A stretch of DNA of 64,000 bases from Rhodococcus sp. 06-235-1A. Its GTDB lineage: Bacteria > Actinomycetota > Actinomycetes > Mycobacteriales > Mycobacteriaceae. The position numbers and the translations under genes are program-made. This document shows, piece by piece, positions 17,363 through 25,390 of this stretch. Numbering within the stretch: position 1 is the stretch's first letter; each line of letters opens with the position of its first letter. The stretch is taken from NCBI RefSeq assembly GCF_002258785.1, contig NZ_NOYI01000021.1, forward strand, positions 434,001-498,000, given 5' to 3'. The notes beneath the pieces were generated by a model that worked only from the letters and a program-made list of their open reading frames with translations, searched no databases and was not told the origin of the DNA.

Positions 17363-17604
17363 GACTGCTCGACGCGCAGGGCGTCTTTGTCCCACTGTGT
17401 GATTCGAGACTCCGACAGGCCAGAGACGCTGCTGTACCAGACGGCGTGCCTGCATCCAGTGGCCCGACGGTCGATGACGATGTCCCCGTCCGAGACTATG
17501 CGGAAGTACGGGCCTACGTGGTCTACGCGTACGGCTGGGTCGACGTCGGCCACCGATGCGATAGTGGTGTTCTCGGGAATGTCGAGTACATACAACGTGG
17601 TCAC
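17359..17604 (-). CDS. Small protein of unknown function (81 aa)
   Basis: This 81-residue protein is locked into the operon by 4-base overlaps at both ends, with the VOC gene upstream and the hydrolase downstream. That and the G/C-rich codon ends make it a real gene. It appears to be all beta, with alternating strands around TTLYVLDIP, PYFRIVSDGDIVIDRR and CRHAVWYSSVSG, and a single cysteine. There is no signal peptide, membrane helix or known motif. It could be a small subunit or chaperone of the VOC protein or the hydrolase. I do not recognise the family. Confidence 0.75.
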   Translation of the reverse strand: MTTLYVLDIPENTTIASVADVDPAVRVDHVGPYFRIVSDGDIVIDRRATGCRHAVWYSSVSGLSESRITQWDKDALRVEQS

Positions 17605-18236
17605 GACACCCCCACCTCGTGCTCGGCCGACCAGTCGGCCGCACGTTCGACGATCAGCTCGGCCTTGCGGGTCAACAGGTTCGCCATACTCGGGTCGGGT
17701 CCGCGAACGACGTCGATCAGGGCGTCGATCGTCAGGTTCGCGTCGAGGTCTTCCTGCGGCGTGACCGGACGCATCGCGCGGGTGAGCTCGATCATGTAGC
17801 CGTTGGGATCGTGTGTGTAGATCGACTCGATCGTCTCGTGTTGGATCTGCATCTCCACGGGCCAGTCGCTGCCGTCCAGCCGCCGCCGGTATTCCATGAG
17901 GTCTTCTTCGCTGTCGACGTGGATTGCCAGGTGACGCGAGCGGATGAAGAAGATCGGTACGTCCTCGGCGAAGCGTGAATAGGAATCACCCTGTGGTCCA
18001 CCGTCGAACGGTTCGAGGCCGAAGTAGTAGAAGAACGCGAGTCGGTCGTCGTTGCCGATGTCGAAGAAGAAGTGAATGAAGTCGGGATGCTTCTCCGGGC
18101 CCCACCCTGCGGCGCAGATGGAGTGGACGACGGGGAAGCCGAGCACGTCGCGATAGAACTCGACCGTTGCCGCCGGATCGAACGTGGGGTAGGCGACGTG
18201 GTCGACGCCCCGCACCTTGTGTGGCAAGTCGGACAT
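17601..18236 (-). CDS. VOC-family dioxygenase-like protein
   Basis: The 211-residue protein has a glyoxalase/extradiol-dioxygenase (VOC) fold. The metal-ligand pattern is His13 (GVDHVAYPT), His106 (RHLAIHVDS) and Glu150 (DPNGYMIELTR), the 2-His-1-Glu triad. About 50 helical residues follow the VOC core. The ATG at 18236 is chosen because AGGAAA stands 8 bases upstream and the VOC fold begins at once; the longer frame runs back into the isomerase gene. Such proteins can be ring-cleaving dioxygenases, isomerases or lyases. Its place between maleate isomerase and a hydrolase favours a role in ring opening of the pathway intermediate. Confidence 0.82.
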   Translation of the reverse strand: MSDLPHKVRGVDHVAYPTFDPAATVEFYRDVLGFPVVHSICAAGWGPEKHPDFIHFFFDIGNDDRLAFFYYFGLEPFDGGPQGDSYSRFAEDVPIFFIRSRHLAIHVDSEEDLMEYRRRLDGSDWPVEMQIQHETIESIYTHDPNGYMIELTRAMRPVTPQEDLDANLTIDALIDVVRGPDPSMANLLTRKAELIVERAADWSAEHEVGVS

Positions 18237-18264
18237 GAAGATTTCCTCTCTACGAAGTGACGAT

Positions 18265-19017
18265 CTACGACGTGACGACTGCGTCGGCCCGGAGCAGTGA
18301 GCCGGCGTCTGGTAGATCGACGGGCAGGTCGAGCGCTTGGAGCAGGCTGTAGGCACCTGCCGTCGCGGCCGACAGAACGGGGATGCCGAATTCGTCCTCG
18401 GCAGCCTGGACGAGCGGTAGGGACGGCATCTGTACGCACGCAGAAATCACCAGGGCGTCGGCATCCGTGAGGTCCAGCGACCGCGCAGCGTCCATGACTC
18501 GTTCGCCTGGGATGCAGCCGACTTCGGCATTGTCGGACACCTCGAGCGCACGCCAATCGAGTACACGAATGCCTTCGGCCTCGATGTACTCGACGACTTT
18601 CTCCGCGAGCGGTCGCATGTACGGCGTCACGAGAACGATGTTCTTTGCGTCCAGAGCCCTCAGGCCTTCGACGAGAGCGCCCGCGCTCGACCTGACGGCT
18701 GCATCGGATCCGCCCGTGGCGAGTTGCTCCGCGATGAGCCCCTCGACGCGTTGGTGTTCCCCGGGCGCAACGACCATGAGGGCGACAAGGCACGCATAGA
18801 GAACGGCGTCGATTCCGGCATCGCCCAACTCGAGGATGCACCGTTCGCGCTGGGCGTTCATCGCTCGCAGTTGTTCCGGTGACACGGCCTGCATGCGCAT
18901 CCGCGAGGAGTGGAACGAGAACCGGGCCTCTCGATGTCGCGCCAACAACGCGGGCATCTCCGTTTCGACGGTGACGTTGGAGCTCGGGACGACCAAGCCA
19001 ACACGATGAATACTCAT
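18265..19017 (-). CDS. maiA: Maleate cis-trans isomerase
   Basis: The 250-residue protein belongs to the Asp/Glu racemase superfamily. It has the entry VGLVVPSSNVTVETEMP and the two catalytic cysteines at Cys76 (VLYACLVAL) and Cys194 (VISACVQMPSLP), the numbering I recall for the Nocardia farcinica maleate isomerase of the same length. The enzyme converts maleate to fumarate through a succinyl-cysteine intermediate, feeding the citric acid cycle. It is the promoter-proximal gene of the leftward operon, so maleate is probably an end product of this pathway. A related arylmalonate decarboxylase or hydantoin-racemase-like activity is less likely because both cysteines and the SSN motif fit maleate isomerase. 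Confidence 0.85.
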   Translation of the reverse strand: MSIHRVGLVVPSSNVTVETEMPALLARHREARFSFHSSRMRMQAVSPEQLRAMNAQRERCILELGDAGIDAVLYACLVALMVVAPGEHQRVEGLIAEQLATGGSDAAVRSSAGALVEGLRALDAKNIVLVTPYMRPLAEKVVEYIEAEGIRVLDWRALEVSDNAEVGCIPGERVMDAARSLDLTDADALVISACVQMPSLPLVQAAEDEFGIPVLSAATAGAYSLLQALDLPVDLPDAGSLLRADAVVTS

Positions 19018-19047
19018 GAACTGCCTTTCACTAATTGACGCTAGTGA

Positions 19048-19078
19048 CGAGTATTCGACGTAGACGATGATTCGTCAA
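19048..19078 (-). promoter_or_regulatory. Promoter of leftward operon with -10 box operator
   Basis: Reading leftward, TTGACG, a 17-base spacer and AATACT form a well-spaced sigma-70-type promoter 30 bases before the maleate isomerase start. The -10 lies inside ACGTCGAATACTCG, a 14-base string also present at the -10 of the divergent promoter. The box is a near-perfect dyad, so it looks like a repressor or activator site covering the -10. Confidence 0.65.
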
Positions 19079-19156
19079 GTGGCCCTCAGCTGGGAAAGTG
19101 GAAGGTTGTGTCCAGTCGGGCAGAATTGTCCGTGGTGACAGCACTCACATCCACGC

Positions 19157-19190
19157 TTGACATGTCGTCGGTCACGTCGAATACTCGACG
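19157..19190 (+). promoter_or_regulatory. Promoter of hyuA operon with -10 box operator
   Basis: TTGACA, a 17-base spacer and AATACT form a promoter about 80 bases before the hyuA ATG. The -10 lies in CGTCGAATACTCGACG (19175-19190), a perfect 6-bp inverted repeat with a 4-base centre that shares 14 bases with the leftward promoter box. The TetR protein at 26942 is the nearest candidate regulator. Confidence 0.7.
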
Positions 19191-19269
19191 CAGACGTAAG
19201 CAGTGTTCGAGGGTGATTCGCTCTCACACGCCAGAACGTCTTCGACTCGGACCTAAGGAGCACACCGGC

Positions 19270-21372
19270 ATGACCTATGTGATCGGAGTGGACGTCGGCG
19301 GAACGTTCACGGACGCAGTACTCGACGACAGTTCCGGCACCGTGGTCGCTGCAAAAGCGCCCTCGACTCCACCCGACTATTCCCAGGGGGTCATCGACGT
19401 TCTCGAAGCGTTGGCCGAACAACTCGGATGCCCGGTGCAGGAAATGCTCGCGAACACCCACCACATCGCGCACGGCACCACGTCCTCGCTCAATGCTCTG
19501 GTGATGGGCAACGTTCCGCCGGTCGGATTCCTGACCACCAAGGGGCATCGGGATTCGATCTACATCATGAACGTCGAGGGTCGTTACCTCGGTGGCTCTC
19601 CCGAGCAACTGCAGAACGTGTTGGGACAGAGCAAGTCCCACGGTCTCGTCCCCAAGCGACACGCACTCGAGGTCACCGAACGCCTCGACCGTGACGGCAC
19701 GGTCGTCGTCGCGCTGGACGAGGAGTCCGCGCGCGTCGCCATCCGAAGCCTCGTCGACGACGGCGTCTCCGGCATCGCGGTCTCGCTGCTCTGGTCGTTC
19801 CGTAACCCTGTGCACGAGCAGCGCATTCGCGAGCTGGTCCACGAGATCGACCCCGACATATTCGTCTCGCTGTCCTCCGAGGTGAGCCCGCGCATCCGTG
19901 AGTTCGCGCGTAACGCGACGACGATCATGAGTACCCAGATCGGCCCGGGATTGCGCGATTACCTCGGCTCGTTGGAAAAGAAGCTTCGCGCCCTCGACCT
20001 CGCCGGCCCACTCCTGGTGATGCAGAGCAACGGCGGTGCCGTTGCCGCAGCCGAGGCCCCGAAGAACGCCATCAGCACAGTCGGGTCCGTGTTGACCGGC
20101 GGCGTGGTCGGTGCGGTATCACTCGGAAAACAGCTCGGTCACAAGAACATCATCGCCACCGACGTCGGCGGCACCACCTTCCTCGTCGGCCTCGTCGTGG
20201 ACGGTGAGCCGGTGCGTGCGTCGAGCACCATCATCAATCACCACCCGATCAACGTGCCCACCCTGCAGGTGCACGCCATCGGCTCCGGTGGCGGTGCCAT
20301 CGCGTGGGTGGATGCCGGCGGCAACCTCCAGATCGGGCCGCACAGCGCCCAGGCGGTACCCGGACCTGCCTGTTACGGACAGGGTGGCACCGAACCCACC
20401 AATGCCGACGCCAATCTCGTCCTCGGCATCCTCCCCGAACGCGGACTGCTCGGCGGACGTAAACCACTCGACAAAGAGCTGGCGCGCGAGGCCATTCGAC
20501 GCCGCATCGCCGAACCGCTCGGTCTGTCGATCGAGGACGCAGCCGCCGCGATCTATGCCGTCCAGAACGCACAGACCGGCGACCTTCTGCGCAAGACCGT
20601 CGTCGAAGCCGGGCACGATCCGCGCAACTTCGTTCTCTACGCATTCGGTGGAGCCGGCCCGTCGCATTGCGCTGCCTATGCCGCAGAAGTCGGCGTCAAG
20701 GAAGTCATCGTTCCGCTCGGGCAGGTGGCATCGGCGTTCTCGGCCTACGGTCTTGCCTCGTCCAACATCGTGCTCGCGGCCGAGCTGTCGGACCCAGCTG
20801 CGATGCCGCTCGATCCGGCCCGCGCCGAGGCGAACTTCGAGAGCCTCGAGAAGCGCGTCCGCGAAGCTCTCGGTCGACAGGGATTGAATTTCACGTCCGT
20901 CGAGGTTGAACGCGAGATCGACATGCGGTACACGATGCAGCTGGCCGAGGTGGCCACTACCGTTCCCGAGGGCTCGCTGGACTCGGCAAGCGTCGCCCAT
21001 GCCTCCGATCTCTTCGAGCAGCGATACGCAGATCTGTACGGCAAGGACAGCGGATTCCGCGAAGCCGGCATCCAAGCGATCACCTATCGCGTTCGTGCGA
21101 CGGGCGTGTTGCCGTTCTCGCCGACCCTGCCCGAACTGAAGTCCGCCGACTCAGCCGATGCCTCGGTCGCTCGCATCGGCTCCCGAAAAGTCAACCTGGA
21201 CGGTCGAATCGGCTACGTCGACACCGACATCTACGACTACAGCAAGCTCGCGGCCGGGCATGTGCTCGCCGGCCCCGCCATCGTCGAAGTCCCGACGACC
21301 ACCGTCGTCGTCCCGCACGGCACCACCGGAACTGTCGACCGCCTCGGCAACCTCAACATCGTCGCCGGCTGA
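19270..21372 (+). CDS. hyuA: Hydantoinase/oxoprolinase/carboxylase A subunit
   Basis: The 700-residue protein has the HyuA ATPase fold: phosphate-binding VIGVDVGGTFTDAVL near the N-terminus, a second ATPase segment IIATDVGGTTFLVGLVV, and the conserved HAIGSGGGAIAWVD and GPACYGQGGTEPT motifs. The family splits ATP to activate amides, lactams or ketones, and includes 5-oxoprolinase, N-methylhydantoinase, acetone carboxylase and acetophenone carboxylase. The ATG at 19270 has AAGGAG 9 bases upstream and lies downstream of the promoter at 19157; a longer open frame from 19108 would begin before that promoter. It leads the rightward operon and must pair with HyuB, 20 bases downstream. Confidence 0.9.
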   Translation: MTYVIGVDVGGTFTDAVLDDSSGTVVAAKAPSTPPDYSQGVIDVLEALAEQLGCPVQEMLANTHHIAHGTTSSLNALVMGNVPPVGFLTTKGHRDSIYIMNVEGRYLGGSPEQLQNVLGQSKSHGLVPKRHALEVTERLDRDGTVVVALDEESARVAIRSLVDDGVSGIAVSLLWSFRNPVHEQRIRELVHEIDPDIFVSLSSEVSPRIREFARNATTIMSTQIGPGLRDYLGSLEKKLRALDLAGPLLVMQSNGGAVAAAEAPKNAISTVGSVLTGGVVGAVSLGKQLGHKNIIATDVGGTTFLVGLVVDGEPVRASSTIINHHPINVPTLQVHAIGSGGGAIAWVDAGGNLQIGPHSAQAVPGPACYGQGGTEPTNADANLVLGILPERGLLGGRKPLDKELAREAIRRRIAEPLGLSIEDAAAAIYAVQNAQTGDLLRKTVVEAGHDPRNFVLYAFGGAGPSHCAAYAAEVGVKEVIVPLGQVASAFSAYGLASSNIVLAAELSDPAAMPLDPARAEANFESLEKRVREALGRQGLNFTSVEVEREIDMRYTMQLAEVATTVPEGSLDSASVAHASDLFEQRYADLYGKDSGFREAGIQAITYRVRATGVLPFSPTLPELKSADSADASVARIGSRKVNLDGRIGYVDTDIYDYSKLAAGHVLAGPAIVEVPTTTVVVPHGTTGTVDRLGNLNIVAG

Positions 21373-21392
21373 GACCACAGGAGAACCGAACC

Positions 21393-23714
21393 ATGACATC
21401 CCCAATTCCCGGGTCCGAGATCTTCTCGTCCCGCCCCGTCGACCCCGACGCCCTCGCCCGCACTCTGCCACCGACTCTTCCCGTTCACACCGTCACCCAG
21501 CAGCAGATCGACGACCTCGACCCGCTGACATACGAGGTCATCCGGCACCGACTCTGGTCGGTCACCGACGAGATGGGCGAGGCACTCAAACGAATGTCGG
21601 GCTCACCCATCGTCACCGATGCGAACGATTTCGACTTCGCAATCAGTGACGAACTGGGACAAGAAGTTCAGGTGGGCCTCTACAACACCATGCTTGTCGG
21701 AGCCGTCGACCTCGCGATCTACTGGACGCTGCAACACCGCGCCACCAATCCGAGAATCGCGCCGGGAGACATGTTCCTCTGCAACGACCCGTGGGTCGGC
21801 GGGGGACTGCACCAGAGCGACGTCATCGTCTACCAACCCATCTTCCACGAGGGCAAGCTGTTCGCTTGGACCAGCGCGATCTGCCACGAACCCGACCTCG
21901 GTGGTTCCGGCCTCGGATCGTTCGATCCGTCGGCGGAAGACGTTTTCTCCGAATCGCTTCCGACTCCACCGGTGAAGGTCGTTCGGGACTACGAGTTGCA
22001 GCGCGACATCGCCGATCTCTGGGTGCGACGCTCCCGAGTTCCGATGTTGGTCGGGCTCGACCTGCGGGCGAAGATCGGTGCGAACACCGTCGGACGAAAT
22101 CGCATGCTCGCCGTCATCGAGCAGTACGGTGCCGACACGGTCAAGGCCGTCATGAAGCGCATGATGACCGACGCCGAAGGCCGCCTGCGCAGCAAACTCT
22201 CGTCGCTGCCCGACGGGACCTGGAAGGCCACCGGTTACCAGGACCAGTCGCACACCGGTGACCGTGATGTCCACAAGATCACCGTCGCGATGAGCAAGAC
22301 CGCCGACCATCTCACATTCGACTTCACCGGCACCGACAAGCAGACGGGCGTCATCAACTGCACCTACGCAGGAATGCGCGGCGGCGTCATGCTCGCCTTG
22401 CTTCCGATCCTCGCGGGTGACATTCCCTGGTCTGCAGGCGGATTGATGCGATGCTTCGACCTGGTCTCCGAAGAGGGCACCATCAACAACGCGAGCTTCC
22501 CGGCGGCGGTCAGCCGTGGTCCCATCGGACCGGCGTGGCTGACCGGAACCCTCATCGCCGAATGTCTGTCGCAGATGCTCGACCGATCGGTGGACCTCGG
22601 CAAGAGCGTGCAGGCTGCATGTTGCGGCACCTGGGACACCGCCGTGATCGCAGGCCTCGACGAACGCGGAGAACAACCCGTTCCGTTCCTCAACATCATG
22701 ATGGAACCGATGGCAGGCGGTTACGGCGCACGCCCAACAGCAGACGGCATGGATACCGGCGGACTCTTCTGTATTCCGATGGGGCGCATCCCTGACACGG
22801 AAATGACCGAGTTCCTCTACCCGCTGCTCACGCTGTGGCGTCGTGAAGAGCCCGACTCCGGTGGACCCGGTCGTCAACGCGGTGGCGTCAGTGCATCGCT
22901 CGCTGTCACGCCGTACGGCACCTCGCTCCCGATGGGCCTCGTCCTGGCCTCGGCGGGTAAAGCCGTGGCGCAGAACAACGGCCTCGCCGGCGGATACCCG
23001 GGTAACACCGGACTCGAAATTCTGGCGCGCAGTACCGACGTCATCGAGCAGTTCGCGGCGGGGAAGATTCCCGGGGCTCTCGAAGATCTGGGCGGCGGAA
23101 AGGAATTCGGAGCCTGCTATGCCGAAAGCTATGTCGCTCCCGGTGAAGTGCTGTACATGCACTGGCAGGGCGGCGGCGGTTACGGAGATCCGTTGCATCG
23201 CGATCCGGCGGCCGTGGTCGTGGACCTACGCGAGGGCAAGGTCACCGCGGAGGGGGCGAACGTCGTCTACGGCGTGGTGATCGACGCGGGAACGGTGGAC
23301 GAGGCCGCAACGGCACAACGACGTCGAGACATGATCGACGAGCGGCGCACGCGATCCACCCAACACTCCGACGCTCCCATCATGGATCTCTCGCTGGCCA
23401 GGCGGCTCGACGACAACCTGTCCGAGGTGACCGTCGGGGATTTTCGGGTCATCGCCTGCGCGCAGTGCGGACGGCTCCTCGGTGACGAGAAGAGCAGCGG
23501 CGTATTGGATCTGGCTCGCTACGAGGGCCCTTCCTCGGCCGCGGGGCCGCAGGTGACCTCGGACCCGGCAGAGTACGTCGACACTCCCATCGTGTTCCGT
23601 CAACTGTGCTGCCCCGGATGCTGGACGGCCGTGTACTCGGGAATCGTTCCGGCCGACCATCCTGATCATTCGTTGGAGATCTCTCGATTGCTTCCTGCGG
23701 TGGCTCAGCGATGA
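21393..23714 (+). CDS. hyuB: HyuB subunit fused to acetone-carboxylase-gamma-like domain
   Basis: The 773-residue protein has a full HyuB domain (residues about 35-630), with PLTYEVIRHRLWSVTDEMG, LCNDPWVGGGLHQSDV and the glycine-rich QGGGGYGDPLHR end. It continues for about 130 residues. This extension carries Cys689 and Cys692 (ACAQCG) and Cys739, Cys740 and Cys743 (LCCPGCW), a metal-site layout like the separate gamma subunit of acetone carboxylase. Plain HyuB proteins stop near 570-640 residues. The extension suggests a carboxylase-like or metal-dependent variant of the HyuAB reaction. The gene overlaps the downstream ligase gene by 4 bases. The substrate is unknown. Confidence 0.88.
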   Translation: MTSPIPGSEIFSSRPVDPDALARTLPPTLPVHTVTQQQIDDLDPLTYEVIRHRLWSVTDEMGEALKRMSGSPIVTDANDFDFAISDELGQEVQVGLYNTMLVGAVDLAIYWTLQHRATNPRIAPGDMFLCNDPWVGGGLHQSDVIVYQPIFHEGKLFAWTSAICHEPDLGGSGLGSFDPSAEDVFSESLPTPPVKVVRDYELQRDIADLWVRRSRVPMLVGLDLRAKIGANTVGRNRMLAVIEQYGADTVKAVMKRMMTDAEGRLRSKLSSLPDGTWKATGYQDQSHTGDRDVHKITVAMSKTADHLTFDFTGTDKQTGVINCTYAGMRGGVMLALLPILAGDIPWSAGGLMRCFDLVSEEGTINNASFPAAVSRGPIGPAWLTGTLIAECLSQMLDRSVDLGKSVQAACCGTWDTAVIAGLDERGEQPVPFLNIMMEPMAGGYGARPTADGMDTGGLFCIPMGRIPDTEMTEFLYPLLTLWRREEPDSGGPGRQRGGVSASLAVTPYGTSLPMGLVLASAGKAVAQNNGLAGGYPGNTGLEILARSTDVIEQFAAGKIPGALEDLGGGKEFGACYAESYVAPGEVLYMHWQGGGGYGDPLHRDPAAVVVDLREGKVTAEGANVVYGVVIDAGTVDEAATAQRRRDMIDERRTRSTQHSDAPIMDLSLARRLDDNLSEVTVGDFRVIACAQCGRLLGDEKSSGVLDLARYEGPSSAAGPQVTSDPAEYVDTPIVFRQLCCPGCWTAVYSGIVPADHPDHSLEISRLLPAVAQR

Positions 23715-25390
23715 CTGTGACCACCGAGGCGACCCACTCGGACTGGGACGGCAGGCTGGTGGGATACCCGGAGGACCGCGCGCAGCAGTACCGCCGGAGT
23801 GGTTCGTGGAGTTCACTACCCACGAGCCGCCGCTTCCGCGACGTCGCTCTTCGGTATCCCGACAGGTTGGCGATCATCAGCGCCGAGGGTTCCATGACCT
23901 TCGCCGAACTCGACCGTCGTACCGATGCCATCGCCGCCGGATTGGTTCGACTGGGTCTGACGCGCCTGGATCCTGTGCTGTTCCAGCTGACGAACCGGCT
24001 GGAGACGGTGCTGGCGTGGTACGGCTGCGTCAAGGCCGGGCTGGTTCCGGTCGCCACGCTGACCGCGCACCGAATGCACGAGATCGCGCACATCGGTGCC
24101 GCGGTGGGCGCGGTCGCGCACGTGGTGGAGGCCGGTCTGCCGTCGTTCGACTTGGTGTCGTTCGCCCACGAACATGCCGCGGGCAGCGAGACCGTTCGCC
24201 ACGTGCTGACCGTCGGGGCAGCGGAGGGTGACGAACTGCGGGTGGAAGACCTGGGCCTCGATATCGATCCCACCGAGGCCCGAGCCTTCGTCGACGCCAT
24301 CGAGGCCGAGACGGATCCCGAGGACGTCGTCGCATTCCAATTGTCCGGCGGGACAACGGGAGTACCGAAGGTCATCCCGCGGATCCATGCCGAGTACTGG
24401 AACAACGCACTCATGTACGCGCAACGGCTCGAGTGGACCTCGGACAGCCGCGTCGCCCATCTGATCCCCATCGTGCACAACGCGGGGATTGCCTGCGGTC
24501 TGCACGCCTCGCATTCGGTCGGCGCGTGTCTCGTACTCGCGACCGCCGACGTCGGATCGGCGTTCGATCTCATGGAACGCGCCGAGGCCACCGAGGTGTT
24601 GATCGGCCACGGTCACTACCAGGCCGTGTCGAGTCCCGATTTCGATCGGGCGCGTGAGCGTCTGCGACACGTGATCCTGTCCGGTGCCAAAGTGTCACCG
24701 GCGCTGATGGACCGCGTCGACGACGGTGGAGATCATTGGGCGGGTCAGCTGTTCGGGATGTCCGAGGGGTTGCTCACCGTCACCCCGGTCGCCGCTCCTC
24801 GCGACGCTCGCATCACCACCGTCGGCACCCCCGTCTGCGCGGAGGACGAGGTACGCATCCTCGATCCCGGCACGGAGATCGAACTACCCGACGGGGAAGT
24901 GGGTGAATTGTGTTGTCGTGGCCCGTACACGATCACCGGGTATTTCGGTGCCCCCGAGCACAATCGAACTGCCTTCACCTCCGACGGCTTCTACCGGACC
25001 GGAGATCTGGCGTCGATCTCCGTCGTTGCAGGCGAGCGGTACGTCACGATCGAGGGACGTATCAAAGACCTCATCAACCGCGGCGGCGAGAAGATCAACG
25101 CCGAGGAGGTGGAGCTTCTTCTGCTCGACCATCCGGCCATTCGTTCAGCGGCCGTGGTTGCGATGCCCGACGCTCGACTGGGTGAGAAGACGTGCGCGTA
25201 TCTCGTCGTCGACGGTGCGCCGTTGTCGATGGCCGACGTGCAGGAGCATCTCACGGGGCTCGGTGTGGCCAAGTTCAAGTGGCCCGAGCGTCTCGAATGG
25301 GTGGACGAGCTTCCCCGAACCAACGTCAACAAGATCGACAAGAAGCGTTTGCGGCTCGATATCGCCGCGAAGCTCGAGAGGCAACGATGA
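23711..25390 (+). CDS. Aryl-acid AMP ligase (DhbE/SdgA-like)
   Basis: The 559-residue adenylate-forming enzyme has the phosphate loop LSGGTTGVPK (211-220), the aryl-acid-pocket segment PIVHNAGI, GMSEGL, YRTGDLA, and a C-terminal lysine in TNVNKIDKKRLR. The N-terminal GYPEDRAQQYRRSGSW is the hallmark of 2,3-dihydroxybenzoate/salicylate AMP ligases. Those serve siderophore synthesis, but no carrier protein or siderophore gene is nearby. With the flavoprotein next to it, the catabolic salicylate route through salicylyl-AMP and salicylyl-CoA is the better model. It overlaps hyuB and the flavoprotein gene by 4 bases each, one tightly coupled operon. Confidence 0.87.
   Translation: MTVTTEATHSDWDGRLVGYPEDRAQQYRRSGSWSSLPTSRRFRDVALRYPDRLAIISAEGSMTFAELDRRTDAIAAGLVRLGLTRLDPVLFQLTNRLETVLAWYGCVKAGLVPVATLTAHRMHEIAHIGAAVGAVAHVVEAGLPSFDLVSFAHEHAAGSETVRHVLTVGAAEGDELRVEDLGLDIDPTEARAFVDAIEAETDPEDVVAFQLSGGTTGVPKVIPRIHAEYWNNALMYAQRLEWTSDSRVAHLIPIVHNAGIACGLHASHSVGACLVLATADVGSAFDLMERAEATEVLIGHGHYQAVSSPDFDRARERLRHVILSGAKVSPALMDRVDDGGDHWAGQLFGMSEGLLTVTPVAAPRDARITTVGTPVCAEDEVRILDPGTEIELPDGEVGELCCRGPYTITGYFGAPEHNRTAFTSDGFYRTGDLASISVVAGERYVTIEGRIKDLINRGGEKINAEEVELLLLDHPAIRSAAVVAMPDARLGEKTCAYLVVDGAPLSMADVQEHLTGLGVAKFKWPERLEWVDELPRTNVNKIDKKRLRLDIAAKLERQR

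Noticed and set aside
17363..17644. 94-codon extension of the hydrolase gene at 16133
   Set aside because: It reads through the 81-residue gene out of phase with arginine-rich shadow sequence; the ATGA overlap supports 17362.
14798..19017. Nicotinate degradation as the role of the maleate isomerase operon
   Set aside because: The other Nic enzymes (2,5-dihydroxypyridine dioxygenase, maleamate amidohydrolase) are not recognisable here, so only maleate as an intermediate is supported.
19108..19269. 54-codon N-terminal extension of hyuA
   Set aside because: It would start upstream of the promoter at 19157-19190; the ATG at 19270 has AAGGAG and the family N-terminus.
23711..25390. Siderophore biosynthesis role for the DhbE-like ligase
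   Set aside because: No carrier protein, isochorismatase or NRPS gene is in the window, and the ligase is coupled to hyuB and a monooxygenase.
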